64,000 nt of DNA from JAFEDN01 sp963818985 (GTDB lineage Bacteria > Pseudomonadota > Gammaproteobacteria > Coxiellales > Coxiellaceae): positions 203,088-267,087 of the forward strand of contig CAWFUJ010000007.1 of assembly GCA_963818985.1 (NCBI GenBank), read 5' to 3'. Shown here one piece after another: positions 51,464-59,941 of this stretch (positions are counted from its first letter, which is position 1; every line of letters starts with the position of its first letter). Below the pieces are notes generated by a model. The model was not told the DNA's origin. It saw only the letters and a program-made list of their open reading frames with translations, and did no database searches. Made by a program: the position numbers and the translations under genes.

Positions 51464-53104
51464 TTAGCTGAAGGCGTCGTAACCGGTTAGATATTTGCCG
51501 ACGATCAGATGATGAATAGCATCCGTGCCTTCGTAAGTGAAAACCGTTTCTAAATTATTCATATGTCGAATCACATGATATTCCAAGCTTATTCCGTTCG
51601 CGCCTAAAATATTTCTGGCTTTTCGAGCGATTTCTAAGGCTGTTTTGGCGCCATTCATCTTGGCCATAGAGATAATGGCATAATTTGCTTTATTTTCAGC
51701 TTTCAAACGACCTATATGTAAATTTAATAATTTAGTTTTATTAATTTCATTGCACATATCTACTAACGATGATTGAACCAATTGGAAAGCAGCAATAGGT
51801 TTATTAAATTGTTGGCGCTCTTTCGCATAATTTAATGCAATGTCATAACAGGCGCTAGCAGCACCTATCGCTCCCCAGGCAATGCCATAACGCGCTTCCG
51901 TTAAACATTGTAAGGCGTCTACTAAACCTCGCGTTGCTTTCGGTAACATATTTTCTTCAGGAACAAAGCAATTTTGAAAACTTAATTCTCCAGTTGAGGA
52001 CGCCCGTAATGATAATTTATGAATGATTTCTTGGCTGGCATAGCCTGGAAAAATTTTTTCAACAATGAAACCACGAATACCTTCAGGAGTTTTAGCCCAG
52101 ATTAAGGCAATATCTGCCAAGGTGGCATTGGTGATCCATAACTTGCTTCCATTTAATAACCAGCCATGGTTAACTTTTTTTGCTGTGGTGCGCATGCTGC
52201 TTGGATCTGAGCCTGATTCTGCTTCAGTTAAGCCGAAACAGCCAATCACTTCACCACGTGCCATAACGGGTAGCCATCTTTGCTTTTGTTCTTCACTTCC
52301 ATATTTGAAGATAGGGAACATCACTAAAGAATTTTGTACTGAGACAAAGCTGCGTAAACCACTGTCCCCCCTTTCCAGTTCTTGACAGACTAAACCATAG
52401 GCGACCGGATGCGCATGACTACCGCCATATTGTTCGGGCAGGTTCATGCCTAATAAGCCTAGTTTCGCAATTTGCGGAATTATTTCCTGCGGGAAGCGAG
52501 CTGATTCAAAACATTGGCTAATAATCGGCATCAATTGATCATCAACAAATTGCCGGACTGAATCGCGCACTTGTCGTTCGTCTTCGGTGAATAACTCGTC
52601 AATGCTAAGTATATCTTCCATAGTCATGTCACCTTGTGAAGAGGAACTAATGTAATTTTTTTTGCCGATCTTACGCATAGTTTGTAATACGCATATTAAA
52701 TTTTGGAATTCTTTGCTTAACTTTTCAAATAGGACTTGATCATATACTAATTTATAATTAGTCTGCGACAAAATGCGATACGACTCTTGACCTATGTTAA
52801 TAAAATATTCTATTGGCACCAGTCTGCGTTTGACTCGTTCTGGAAAAAGTCCTGCGATTAACAAGCATTCATCGCCCACTTTTCTTAAGGCATTGCCACC
52901 TTCTCGGCCGAATTTTTCTAGCGCAGATAAAAAATCCATCGCCACAATCACATCAGCCAAATTCTTTTCAGTAGTGAAGTGGTCGAGAGTCAACACCAAA
53001 TAATGTTCTACATTTTCCGCACAATGATAACCAGTTTTCTGCGAAGCCTCATAGACCAAATGCTGCCATTCGGCTAATTGGGTTATAAAATGCTCCATAC
53101 ACAT
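51464..53104 (-). CDS. glutaryl-CoA dehydrogenase-like acyl-CoA dehydrogenase with extra N-terminal domain
   Basis: 546 residues. From Met162 onward (385 residues) it is an acyl-CoA dehydrogenase of the GcdH type: LGMNLPEQYGGSHAHPVAYG, CFGLTEAESGSDPSSM, KLWITNATLADIALIWAKT, GAIGAASACYDIALNYAKER and the catalytic glutamate in VFTYEGTDAIHHLIVG. It would oxidise glutaryl-CoA or a related acyl-CoA with FAD. The first 150 residues are a helical domain (EKFGREGGNALRKVGDECLL) that looks like a separate protein. An A8 tract (plus strand T 52656-52663) lies at the joint, and an AAGGTG ribosome site with ATG sits at 52621, so two genes are possible. Confidence 0.85.
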   Translation of the reverse strand: MCMEHFITQLAEWQHLVYEASQKTGYHCAENVEHYLVLTLDHFTTEKNLADVIVAMDFLSALEKFGREGGNALRKVGDECLLIAGLFPERVKRRLVPIEYFINIGQESYRILSQTNYKLVYDQVLFEKLSKEFQNLICVLQTMRKIGKKNYISSSSQGDMTMEDILSIDELFTEDERQVRDSVRQFVDDQLMPIISQCFESARFPQEIIPQIAKLGLLGMNLPEQYGGSHAHPVAYGLVCQELERGDSGLRSFVSVQNSLVMFPIFKYGSEEQKQRWLPVMARGEVIGCFGLTEAESGSDPSSMRTTAKKVNHGWLLNGSKLWITNATLADIALIWAKTPEGIRGFIVEKIFPGYASQEIIHKLSLRASSTGELSFQNCFVPEENMLPKATRGLVDALQCLTEARYGIAWGAIGAASACYDIALNYAKERQQFNKPIAAFQLVQSSLVDMCNEINKTKLLNLHIGRLKAENKANYAIISMAKMNGAKTALEIARKARNILGANGISLEYHVIRHMNNLETVFTYEGTDAIHHLIVGKYLTGYDAFS

Positions 53105-53192
53105 CTCCTTATTCAGTCATGTGTTTATAATTATAGGTTACTAATCTTAGGGTTTTATGGAAAAAGTGTATTTTTAATTCAACTTCTGGACA

Positions 53193-53226
53193 GTCATTGC
53201 GAGCTTTCGCTAGCGCTTGTAATGAC
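53193..53226. repeat. GTCATTGCGAGC imperfect palindrome
   Basis: GTCATTGCGAGC at 53193-53204 pairs imperfectly with the region ending in TAATGAC at 53226. A related GCTCGCAATGA occurs at 19588-19598. This is a third, smaller repeat family. Confidence 0.6.
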
Positions 53227-53242
53227 GAAGATGGCAGTGGGG

Positions 53243-53505
53243 CTAAGGCTCTTTGATATGTTCTTGAACTTCTAATAGCAATTTTTGCAATAAAGGATGA
53301 TGGGGGACAGATTGCTGTAATTTACTCAGGGTGATCATTGCACAGGACCATTGATGAGCTTGGATTTTAACTGGGCTTGAAGAAATCCTAAAGAAATTTC
53401 AGCCTCTTTGGCGCAATGATATCCTTTTTTAAGTAATCGTCCCGACGTTGATCTGCATTTTGTTGCGCAGCGGCCAATGCTGCAGCCATATAATAAAGCA
53501 AAGGT
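53243..53505 (-). pseudogene. hemY: HemY-like fragment, frameshifted and cut by the junction
   Basis: Read on the minus strand from the junction, one frame gives KPLLYYMAAALAAAQQNADQ then RRDDYLKK. A second gives AKEAEISLGFLQAQLKSK. A third gives AHQWSCAMITLSKLQQSVPH then HPLLQKLLLEVQEHIKEP and a stop at 53243. The order of an AA-rich helix, RRDxYL, Q-L-x-x-x-Q-W-x-x-A and PxHPLL resembles the N-terminal half of HemY, a membrane protein linked to heme synthesis. Two frameshifts and an early stop suggest decay or poor sequence at a contig end. Confidence 0.45.
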
Positions 53506-54148
53506 TTTCCGCCTGTTCATCGGAGGCGGAGTCGGGGTGCTCACGGTCCTCGCCCTCGTCGGCGGGTGGATCGGCATCAGCCTCTACAAGATCGACCATG
53601 CGGTGCATCACGTGGCGGTGCCGGCGTCGCTTCTCGCCCAGGGCAAGAACGACCTCTTGGCGATCGTGAAGGGCCCCGACCACACCGAGCAGATCTTCGT
53701 GTTCCACACGACCGGGGGGCGCACCAACGTCCTCAAGGTCCCGAGCTCGTTGAGCCTGCCGTTGGCCGGAGGGCGGACCGTGCCCATCGAGACGCTGGAC
53801 CTCCACTCGCCCGACACCATCATCTCCGGGCTCGACCACCTGGGCATCCCGGTGACGCACTACGTCGGAGTGGACCTGCACGCGGTGGACCCGTCGTCGA
53901 ACCTCGGGCAGCTGGCGACGGGCAAGCTCTCGATCACGTCGATGATCTCCGATCCGACGGGCACCACGACGCTGCTCGAGCAGGTCGCGTCGCACATCTA
54001 CCTCGGCCCCGGCACCCCGGTGTCGGCCGTCCTCTCCCTGATGAACGTCCCCACCGCGCACCCGGTCTCGGTTCCCACCGCCAAGGACGTGCACGGCAGG
54101 GTCGTCCTCGCATCGGCGTTCGACACGGTCCTGCGCAGCTTCCTCTAG
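53477..54148 (+). CDS. LytR/CpsA/Psr (LCP)-like protein, N-terminus replaced at the junction
   Basis: 223 codons are open, but the first eight or so come from the other side of the junction. The true part starts near KVFRLFIGGGVGVLTVLALV, a membrane anchor. The rest resembles a short LCP domain: LLAIVKGPDHTEQIFVFHTT, VLKVPSSLSLPL, then LDHLGIPVTHYVGVDLHAV. LCP proteins attach glycopolymers to peptidoglycan in Gram-positives. The conserved Asp/Arg residues of active LCP enzymes are weak here. Codons are strongly GC-biased, unlike everything upstream. Confidence 0.6.
   Translation: MLQPYNKAKVFRLFIGGGVGVLTVLALVGGWIGISLYKIDHAVHHVAVPASLLAQGKNDLLAIVKGPDHTEQIFVFHTTGGRTNVLKVPSSLSLPLAGGRTVPIETLDLHSPDTIISGLDHLGIPVTHYVGVDLHAVDPSSNLGQLATGKLSITSMISDPTGTTTLLEQVASHIYLGPGTPVSAVLSLMNVPTAHPVSVPTAKDVHGRVVLASAFDTVLRSFL
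53495..53510. other. junction between gammaproteobacterial and actinobacterial DNA
   Basis: On the left the minus strand reads a HemY-like protein in AT-rich codons up to about 53505. On the right, from about 53500, the plus strand reads an actinobacterial protein in GC-rich codons. The two share only a few bases (near AAAGGTTTT). No tRNA, integrase, insertion sequence or direct repeat is seen at the switch. Confidence 0.85.
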
Positions 54149-54185
54149 TGGCGAAGCACGCCCGGCCCGCGGGCAAAGCCCGCCC

Positions 54186-54371
54186 GTGGCGCTCGCGGCT
54201 GCACGGGTTGTCCGCGCCATGGCGTCCGACGACTGGGAAGAGGGCGAGGCGAACGGCGGCGGCCCGGCGACCGACGACCCCCAGGGTGGCGCGCACGCGT
54301 CGCTCGACGAGGTGCTGCGTGACGCCGCCGGAACACGCGACCCCGACGAGGGCGAGAAGGCGCAGGACTGA
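54186..54371 (+). CDS. small acidic hypothetical protein
   Basis: 61 residues from a GTG, or 50 from the ATG at 54219. The C-terminal part is rich in Asp, Glu and Gly (ASDDWEEGEANGGG, DEVLRDAAGTRDPDEGEKAQ). It follows the LCP-like gene closely. No family recognised; high-GC DNA gives many chance frames, so support is limited. Confidence 0.35.
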   Translation: MALAAARVVRAMASDDWEEGEANGGGPATDDPQGGAHASLDEVLRDAAGTRDPDEGEKAQD

Positions 54372-54372
54372 G

Positions 54373-54448
54373 CCTCACCCGGGGTCGAGTTCGGCAAATG
54401 CCTTTGATCGGCCTGCCTGAAATTGAGCTTCAGCTACCCCGGGTGAGG
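54373..54448. repeat. 13-bp inverted repeat with 50-base spacer
   Basis: CCTCACCCGGGGT (54373-54385) and ACCCCGGGTGAGG (54436-54448) are exact reverse complements. They follow the small acidic ORF; the pair could be a long terminator-like hairpin or mark a join between sequence pieces. Confidence 0.7.
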
Positions 54449-54510
54449 GTGCCCCACTCCGGCACCATGGGCAGGCCACGGTTGCGTCGTGAACGGGTCA
54501 TCATGGTCGT

Positions 54511-55096
54511 GTGGCTACCAGACCTGCCCGACGCCTTTGGTGGCTTGGCGGGGTTGCCCTCACGGTTCTCGTCCTCGCATATGGCCCCTGCGGCCCCTCA
54601 GATGCCAGAGGTTCTTCCACTGTCGTCGGCACTCCGACGCACCCTCAGGTCCTCACCTGTTATGAGGAAGCGACACAGTTCACCAGCGGCACTCTGCCGC
54701 CCATAGGGCCGCATGACATCGGATTCGGCGTTGGGTATTTCCCGAAGGCGGGCAGGGCTGGCGACCATGGATCCGCCCAACTCCGGCCGAGCGGCTCAAC
54801 TTACCGGGTACAAGCTCCCTCCGGTTGTCTATCCGGAAGCCACAGTGACGATAACGATCGCCCATGGGGCGCGGTCCTACGTGGTGCAACAGAACCCATG
54901 GTCGCCACACGGTGGGAGCGTGTCGGTGACATACCGGGCCTGTCTGCACAAACCTGGCTTCTTTCCCCAGAGCTTCAGGTTCACCGATGGTCGAAAACGG
55001 GGCTGCGTTCCCCTTGATGTGCGGGTCCGTGGGCGGCGCACGACGAGCCGCGTCGTTCTCTCATTCTTCGCGGGACCGTGTAGAAACTCATCCTGA
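54511..55096 (+). pseudogene. secreted actinobacterial protein, one frameshift
   Basis: From the GTG at 54511 the frame gives a membrane signal (LWWLGGVALTVLVLAYGPCG) and then LPPIGPHDIGFGVGYFPKAG. From about 54760 the matching continuation is in another frame: SGRAAQLTGYKLPPVVYPEA, then TVTITIAHGARSYVVQQNPW, and a C-terminal RGCVPLDVRVRGR with FFAGPC. This looks like a family of secreted beta-rich proteins known in mycobacteria and Acidimicrobiia, function unknown. One indel near 54760 restores it. Confidence 0.55.
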
Positions 55097-55296
55097 TCCA
55101 CCGGCGGGACGGTCTCAGAAGAATCCCCGTACGCCATCGGGTCGGTGAGCTTTCTTTTAAATGGCAGGTGGTCGATCAGGTTCCAAGTCGTCTTCAGAGT
55201 GCTCTACGCACCGGTTGCCGGCCTTGTCTGGAGGGAGGACGCATCCACAAGGCATCACAGCTGGGCGTTGTGGATGACGCAAGGCGAGAGATCCGC

Positions 55297-56256
55297 TTAG
55301 CGATCGGACTCCAATCGACGAGGCTCAGAACGACGTTCGGTGATGAAGCGGTGGATGGCCTCGTTGGCGTGGTCCTGAAACGACGGGTTGGCCAGGTCGG
55401 GGAGGAAGTCTGCTTGGTTGACCATGGGACCTTTCAGCGTGTTGGCCGCGCTGGCGTAGAACACGCCGCTCGACAGGGTCGGGTCGGTGACGCCGTCGAC
55501 CAGTCGCTTCGCGCCCACGTCAAGTTTGTGGGAGAGACCCAGGGTGGGCATGACGTATTTGGCCGCTATACGCATCGGCAATGGGAGGTCACTGGCTGCT
55601 TGGGTGCCGGTGGTGTTGCCGGGGCTCACGGTGATGAAGCGGCGGTCGGGGTGTTGGCGGGCCAGGTAGGCCATCCATAGGGCGCCGATGTACTTGGCCT
55701 GCCCGAAAGCGAGGTTGAAGTCAGCTTTTTTGCCGGCGAAATAGCTGCCGTCGATGACAGTGGCGAACTCGTCGGCGGAGTGTGAGACGAACGTTGGCCC
55801 CTTCATCCGCAACTTCGGGACCCCCCTGACTGCTTCACTTCCGGCGAAGACCGCAACCTCGCCAAGCCGATCCTCGGCCAGGAGCCCTTCGAGGAGGACG
55901 ACGTGGCCAAGGACGTTCGTCGCGAACACGGTGGTGACCCCGTCAGCGGTCAAGTCCAACGTCTGCGGGCCAATGACACCAGCGTTCATGACCAGCGCGT
56001 CGACGGATCCGTTGATGGCCTCAAGGCCGGCGCGCACCGAACCCAGATCGGCGACGTCCATGAGAACGATGTCGAAGATGCGCCGGCCGGTCGCTGCTTC
56101 GAGCTCGGCCTTTGCCGCTGTCGCCCGATCTCGGTTCCGGCACGCCAGGTAGATCCGCGCCATCTCGGGACGTAGTGCCAGTTGCCGGGCCACCTCCTTG
56201 CCGATCCCGGCGTTGGCGCCCGTGATCAGCACGGTCTTTCCTGGGAGTGTGCTCAT
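55297..56256 (-). CDS. short-chain dehydrogenase/reductase
   Basis: 319 residues. NAD(P) motif TGANAGIGKEVARQ, DVADLGSV, NAGV, and a long-form SDR layout like the protochlorophyllide-reductase/retinol-dehydrogenase group. The catalytic Tyr-Lys pair appears as FGQAKYIGALWM, where the expected YxxxK is shifted or altered, so catalytic competence is uncertain. Substrate unknown. Followed by a second SDR and a divergent TetR regulator. Confidence 0.82.
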   Translation of the reverse strand: MSTLPGKTVLITGANAGIGKEVARQLALRPEMARIYLACRNRDRATAAKAELEAATGRRIFDIVLMDVADLGSVRAGLEAINGSVDALVMNAGVIGPQTLDLTADGVTTVFATNVLGHVVLLEGLLAEDRLGEVAVFAGSEAVRGVPKLRMKGPTFVSHSADEFATVIDGSYFAGKKADFNLAFGQAKYIGALWMAYLARQHPDRRFITVSPGNTTGTQAASDLPLPMRIAAKYVMPTLGLSHKLDVGAKRLVDGVTDPTLSSGVFYASAANTLKGPMVNQADFLPDLANPSFQDHANEAIHRFITERRSEPRRLESDR

Positions 56257-56390
56257 TGGTATTTCCTCTCGTTTTCTGTGGGCCTGGTCAGGCAGGACAG
56301 CTCTTGGCGGGTTGCGTCCACCGGTTCTCCCGGGTTGCTATAGACCCGTAGCGGGTCGACGAGCACGTGGGCACCGGGTGGGATCTGGAG

Positions 56391-57141
56391 TTATGTCGCG
56401 ACCCGGCCTCCGTCGACCGCAAGAGTGACGCCGTGGACGAAGCTGGCATCATCACTGGCGAGGAAGACGATCGCCGCAGCAAGTTCCTCGGGCTGAGCCA
56501 CGCGACCTGCTGGTGCGAGTGCTGCGAGCTGATTCACCATCTCGTCGGGGACTGCTTCCATCATGCGGGTGCGCGTCGGGCCGGGGGCAACGGCGTTGAC
56601 CCGAACACCACTCGGGCCGTATTCGGCGGCCCAGGTCTTCGTCAACAGTTCGAGAGCCGCTCGGCTGGCGCCATACAGGGCCATGCCCGCCTGTCCGAAG
56701 CTGGCGACCATCGTGGAGATGTTGACGATCGAACCCCATCCGCGTTCGGCCATGGCTGGCGCCAATGACGCGACGAGGAAGAACGGAACCTTGACGTTCA
56801 GTGCAAAGGTCTCGTCGAACTCTGCTTCGGTGGCTGCATTGCTTGGTCCGAGCAAGGCGACGCCAGCGTTGTTGATGAGGATGTCGACGTGACCGTCGCC
56901 TGCCTCAGTGGCCCACTCGACCAGGTCCTGGGCCGATTCGCAGATCGCTCAACGTCGTGAGCCGGAACGTTGCGCTGCCGCCGCTGTCTTCGATCTCGGC
57001 GACCACGTCTTTGGCTCGTTGTTCGTTGCGTCCCACTACCAGTACGTGAGCGCCGCGGGCGGCCAAGGCGATGGCCGTCGCCTGGCCGATCCCGCTCGTC
57101 GAGCCCGTGACCAGAGCTGTCTTGCCTTTCAGGTCAGTCAT
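56391..57141 (-). pseudogene. short-chain dehydrogenase/reductase, one frameshift
   Basis: The N-terminal 66 residues (KTALVTGSTSGIGQATAIAL) are in one frame. From about 56940 the continuation ESAQDLVEWATEAGDG, NNAGVALLGPS, YGASRAALELLTKTW (catalytic Tyr and Lys) and VNAVAPGPTRTRM is in another. Removing one base near 56940 gives a normal 250-residue classical SDR. It is divergent from the TetR gene and may be its target. Confidence 0.8.
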
Positions 57142-57239
57142 GCGATGTGTTGTCCTCTCGCTCCAAAATGGGTTGTGCGACTCACTCTGACAGTTCAGAA
57201 CTGGGTTGTCAAACTCAGAAATCCTGTTAACATTGGTGC
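57142..57239. promoter_or_regulatory. divergent promoter region between SDR and TetR
   Basis: 98 bases shared by two divergent genes. Two related segments, GTTGTGCGACTCA and GTTGTCAAACTCA (about 57173 and 57206), could be regulator-binding sites. AT-richer than its surroundings. Confidence 0.35.
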
Positions 57240-57845
57240 ATGGTCGACGAGACGAGTGACCGGCCGAAGCTCACCCCAAAGGGAGCACGCACCCGGGCAC
57301 GAATAGTGGAGGAGGCCGCCGCCCTGATCCATGAACGCGGGGTCGCGGGCACCACCTTGGAAGACGTCAAGGTGGCGGCGGAAGTCAGCGGCTCTCAGAT
57401 GTACCACTACTTTCCCGACAAGAACGAACTCGTGCAGGCGGTCATCGACTACCAGGCCGAGACCATCGTCAATCGCCAGCGGCACGCGCTCAGCAGCGCG
57501 AACGGAGTCGAAGCCTGGCGGAACATGGTGATCACCGCAGCGAAGCGCACCAAAGCAAAGGGGGGCTGCCAACTTGGCTCGCTCGTTGGTCAACTCGCCG
57601 AGAGTGACCCCGAGGCCCGAGCGCTCATCGCGGCAGGGTTCGATCAGTGGGCAGCCGCCATCGGCGATGGGCTGAGATCCCTTCATGCCGACGGGAAGCT
57701 CCCGTCGGACATCGACCCGGACGACCTCGCCACTACTCTGCTCGCCACGCTCCAAGGGGGACTTCTACTCGCCCAGGTACAGCAGAGTCCCCGTCCGTTC
57801 GAGACTGCCGTCAATACCCTTCTCGCCCTTGCCATCGGCAGATGA
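57240..57845 (+). CDS. TetR/AcrR family transcriptional regulator
   Basis: 201 residues. N-terminal TetR HTH: RTRARIVEEAAALIHERGVA, TTLEDVKVAAEVSGSQMYHY and FPDKNELVQAVI. The C-terminal ligand domain includes GGCQLGSLVGQLAES, typical of regulators of small-molecule or electrophile stress. The gene is divergent from the SDR at 56391-57141, the usual layout for a TetR repressor and its target. Confidence 0.9.
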   Translation: MVDETSDRPKLTPKGARTRARIVEEAAALIHERGVAGTTLEDVKVAAEVSGSQMYHYFPDKNELVQAVIDYQAETIVNRQRHALSSANGVEAWRNMVITAAKRTKAKGGCQLGSLVGQLAESDPEARALIAAGFDQWAAAIGDGLRSLHADGKLPSDIDPDDLATTLLATLQGGLLLAQVQQSPRPFETAVNTLLALAIGR

Positions 57846-57920
57846 GCCCAAGCCGGGTTCGTTCACAGCCATCGCCGAAGTCGGCTCACGGCTCTTGGAT
57901 GATGCACGTGCATCCACACG

Positions 57921-58181
57921 ATGCGCTTGCGGACCGTAGCTCTACTAGCTCTGACGGCGATCTTCGCGTGCCTTAAGACGCCCTCGAACGAAGGTCGCAC
58001 CATTACCGCCTTACTGCTGTGTGTCGTTGCGTCGGCGTTGGCGGTGGCCTTGGTGTATGCCGAAATTGCAGCTCACATTCCATTTGGCGATGGGCCATCG
58101 GTGAGCTTTGATGTGGGTGCCGTCGTGGGACTCTTCTGGTCATTGGGTGCTTGCTCAGTGCAGCGACTGCTCGGTCCTTGA
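57921..58181 (+). CDS. small hypothetical membrane protein
   Basis: 86 residues with two or three hydrophobic helices (VALLALTAIFACL, ITALLLCVVASALAVALVYA, GAVVGLFWSLGACSV). No family recognised. It stands alone between the TetR and DksA-type genes. Confidence 0.4.
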   Translation: MRLRTVALLALTAIFACLKTPSNEGRTITALLLCVVASALAVALVYAEIAAHIPFGDGPSVSFDVGAVVGLFWSLGACSVQRLLGP

Positions 58182-58369
58182 GGCTGGTCCCGAGGTGGTT
58201 GAGCACGATCACTGAGTTCACCGGCCTCTTTCTCATCTCAGACTGATCCCGAAGGCCAGTCGTAGGACATCCGGCATCATGGGGATACCCGGCGGGCATT
58301 GTTTCCTAGTGCGGGAACTCAATCCCGACGCAGCGGAGGTCGAGTCCGAGATGATGGAGATCTTCAAAG

Positions 58370-58726
58370 ATGGACGAATCAGCCATTCGTGATGCGATCG
58401 ATTTGGAACGAGCTGAAACTCTGGCTCGAATCCGAGCAATGCAGGCGGATCTCGACGCAATTGTGGACGCCTCGGCCAACGCCAACGCCAACGCCGATGA
58501 CGAGCACGATCCCGAGGGATCAACCATCGCCTACGAAAGAGCGCAGGTCGCTGCTCTCCTCGCTGGAGCCCGAACGAACTTGGACAACCTTGATTACGCC
58601 CTGGCCCGGCTCGGGACGGGAGACTATTCGGTATGTGAACGATGCCATTCTCAGATCTCGGCCGAGCGTCTGGCCGCACTGCCTGCCGGCCGCACCTGTT
58701 TCGACTGCGCTAACAACGCGACCTGA
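58370..58726 (+). CDS. TraR/DksA family zinc-finger protein
   Basis: 118 residues. An N-terminal coiled coil (LERAETLARIRAMQADLDAI) is followed by an ALARLGTGDYSVCERC segment and the zinc finger with cysteine pairs CERC and CFDC, 20 residues apart. DksA-type proteins bind RNA polymerase through the secondary channel; actinobacterial members often act in stress. A short repetitive ANANANA insert sits in the coiled-coil tip. Confidence 0.85.
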   Translation: MDESAIRDAIDLERAETLARIRAMQADLDAIVDASANANANADDEHDPEGSTIAYERAQVAALLAGARTNLDNLDYALARLGTGDYSVCERCHSQISAERLAALPAGRTCFDCANNAT

Positions 58727-58765
58727 CGAGGATCATCGACCCTGCCCCCGTACGCCATCGGGACG

Positions 58766-59395
58766 ATGGGACAATCTGGCGCAACGGGATACCGTGAAAC
58801 GGTGGATCTTCCAGAGCTTTTGGTTGCTGATACTGCCGAATGGCGGACCTGGTTGAAGAGCCACCACTCCAAGTCACAAGGCGTGTGCCTCGTCCTAGCC
58901 AAGAAGGGCACGACGCACCCGACAACGCTCTCCTACGACGAGGCACTCGACGAGGCGATCTGCTTTGGTTGGATCGATGGGCAGCTCGAACGTCGTGACA
59001 ACGCAACGTACCGGCGACGATTCACACCCCGAAACGCTCGGAGCTCTTGGTCTCAACGGAACATCGCCATCGCCGAGAGGTTGAGCGCCTCTGGTCGAAT
59101 GCATCGGTCAGGAGAAGCCGAGGTTCGGCGGGCCAAAGCGGATGGTCGATGGAATACTGCCTACGCCGGACAAGCGAACGTGGAGGTTCCGGAGGATTTG
59201 GCGGACGCCCTGAATGCCAATCCTCGTGCCCAGGCAATGTTTCAGACGCTCACGAGTGCGAATCGGTACTCCATCCTTTATCGGATCGGAAGGGCAAAGA
59301 AGTTGGAGACCCGAGCAAAACGTATCGAGCAGTTTGTGGAGATGCTGGCCCGAGGCGAGACCATCCACCCGCAAGGTCCACGATCACCTCGTTAA
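58766..59395 (+). CDS. YdeI/OmpD-associated family protein
   Basis: 209 residues. Family features: AEWRTWLKSHHSKSQGVCLV, TLSYDEALDEAICFGWIDGQ, RFTPRNARSSWSQRNIAIAE and a C-terminal helical ETRAKRIEQFVEML. Known members protect against bacteriocins or peptides in some species, but the mechanism is unclear. The start could also be a little downstream. Confidence 0.85.
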   Translation: MGQSGATGYRETVDLPELLVADTAEWRTWLKSHHSKSQGVCLVLAKKGTTHPTTLSYDEALDEAICFGWIDGQLERRDNATYRRRFTPRNARSSWSQRNIAIAERLSASGRMHRSGEAEVRRAKADGRWNTAYAGQANVEVPEDLADALNANPRAQAMFQTLTSANRYSILYRIGRAKKLETRAKRIEQFVEMLARGETIHPQGPRSPR

Positions 59396-59479
59396 CTGAT
59401 CGCCGTCGGCGAATAGATGCCCCAGTTCGCCAGTTGTGGGCGTACTTGGAACAGGGACCCACCGGTAGCCTGTGGCGTC

Positions 59480-59845
59480 ATGACGCCAGGCCACACGATC
59501 AACATCGTCCCAACCGCCGCTCATGTGGAAGTCCGACTTGGCGACCGGTTGCTCGCCACCACCGATAGAGCCATGAAGCTCGACGAGACCGGGCTGCCCT
59601 CCCGCTATTACCTGCCGCCAGACGACGTCCAGATGGACCTCTTGAGGCCCACGACGTTCCATACCAACTGTCCGTTCAAGGGTAAGGCGTCATATTGGTC
59701 TCTCGACATCGACGGAGAGATGCACGACGGCATCGCGTGGAGCTACGAGACGCCGACGGCTCAGGCCGCCGAAGTGAGAGGGATGTTGTCTTTCTACCCC
59801 GACCGCACCGAGGTGACCGTCGACGGTCAGTCACTTCGAGACTGA
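59480..59845 (+). CDS. DUF427 domain protein
   Basis: 121 residues. Typical DUF427 layout: HVEVRLGDRLLATTDRAMKL, then LPSRYYLPPDDVQMDLL, TFHTNCPFKGKASYWSL, IAWSYETP and MLSFYPDRTEVTVDG. Family function is unknown. The ATG at 59480 starts at the conserved region; an in-frame upstream extension is not supported. Confidence 0.85.
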   Translation: MTPGHTINIVPTAAHVEVRLGDRLLATTDRAMKLDETGLPSRYYLPPDDVQMDLLRPTTFHTNCPFKGKASYWSLDIDGEMHDGIAWSYETPTAQAAEVRGMLSFYPDRTEVTVDGQSLRD

Positions 59846-59941
59846 GGCACCTGTCGAGTTCGATCTGGGAGTCAGCTTGCCGACTCGAGGGTGACCCGGT
59901 ACGCATCGGTTCGAGGCGACTACCTCTTCCTCGTCAGCGCC

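Noticed and set aside
53429..54397. 322-residue open frame on the minus strand in GC-rich DNA
   Set aside because: It crosses the junction, overlaps the LCP-like gene on the other strand, and is an Arg/Gly/Ala-rich shadow typical of high-GC DNA.
53566..54420. 284-residue plus-strand frame overlapping the LCP-like gene
   Set aside because: Arg/His/Pro-rich composition and no motif; it is the out-of-frame shadow of the LCP-like gene.
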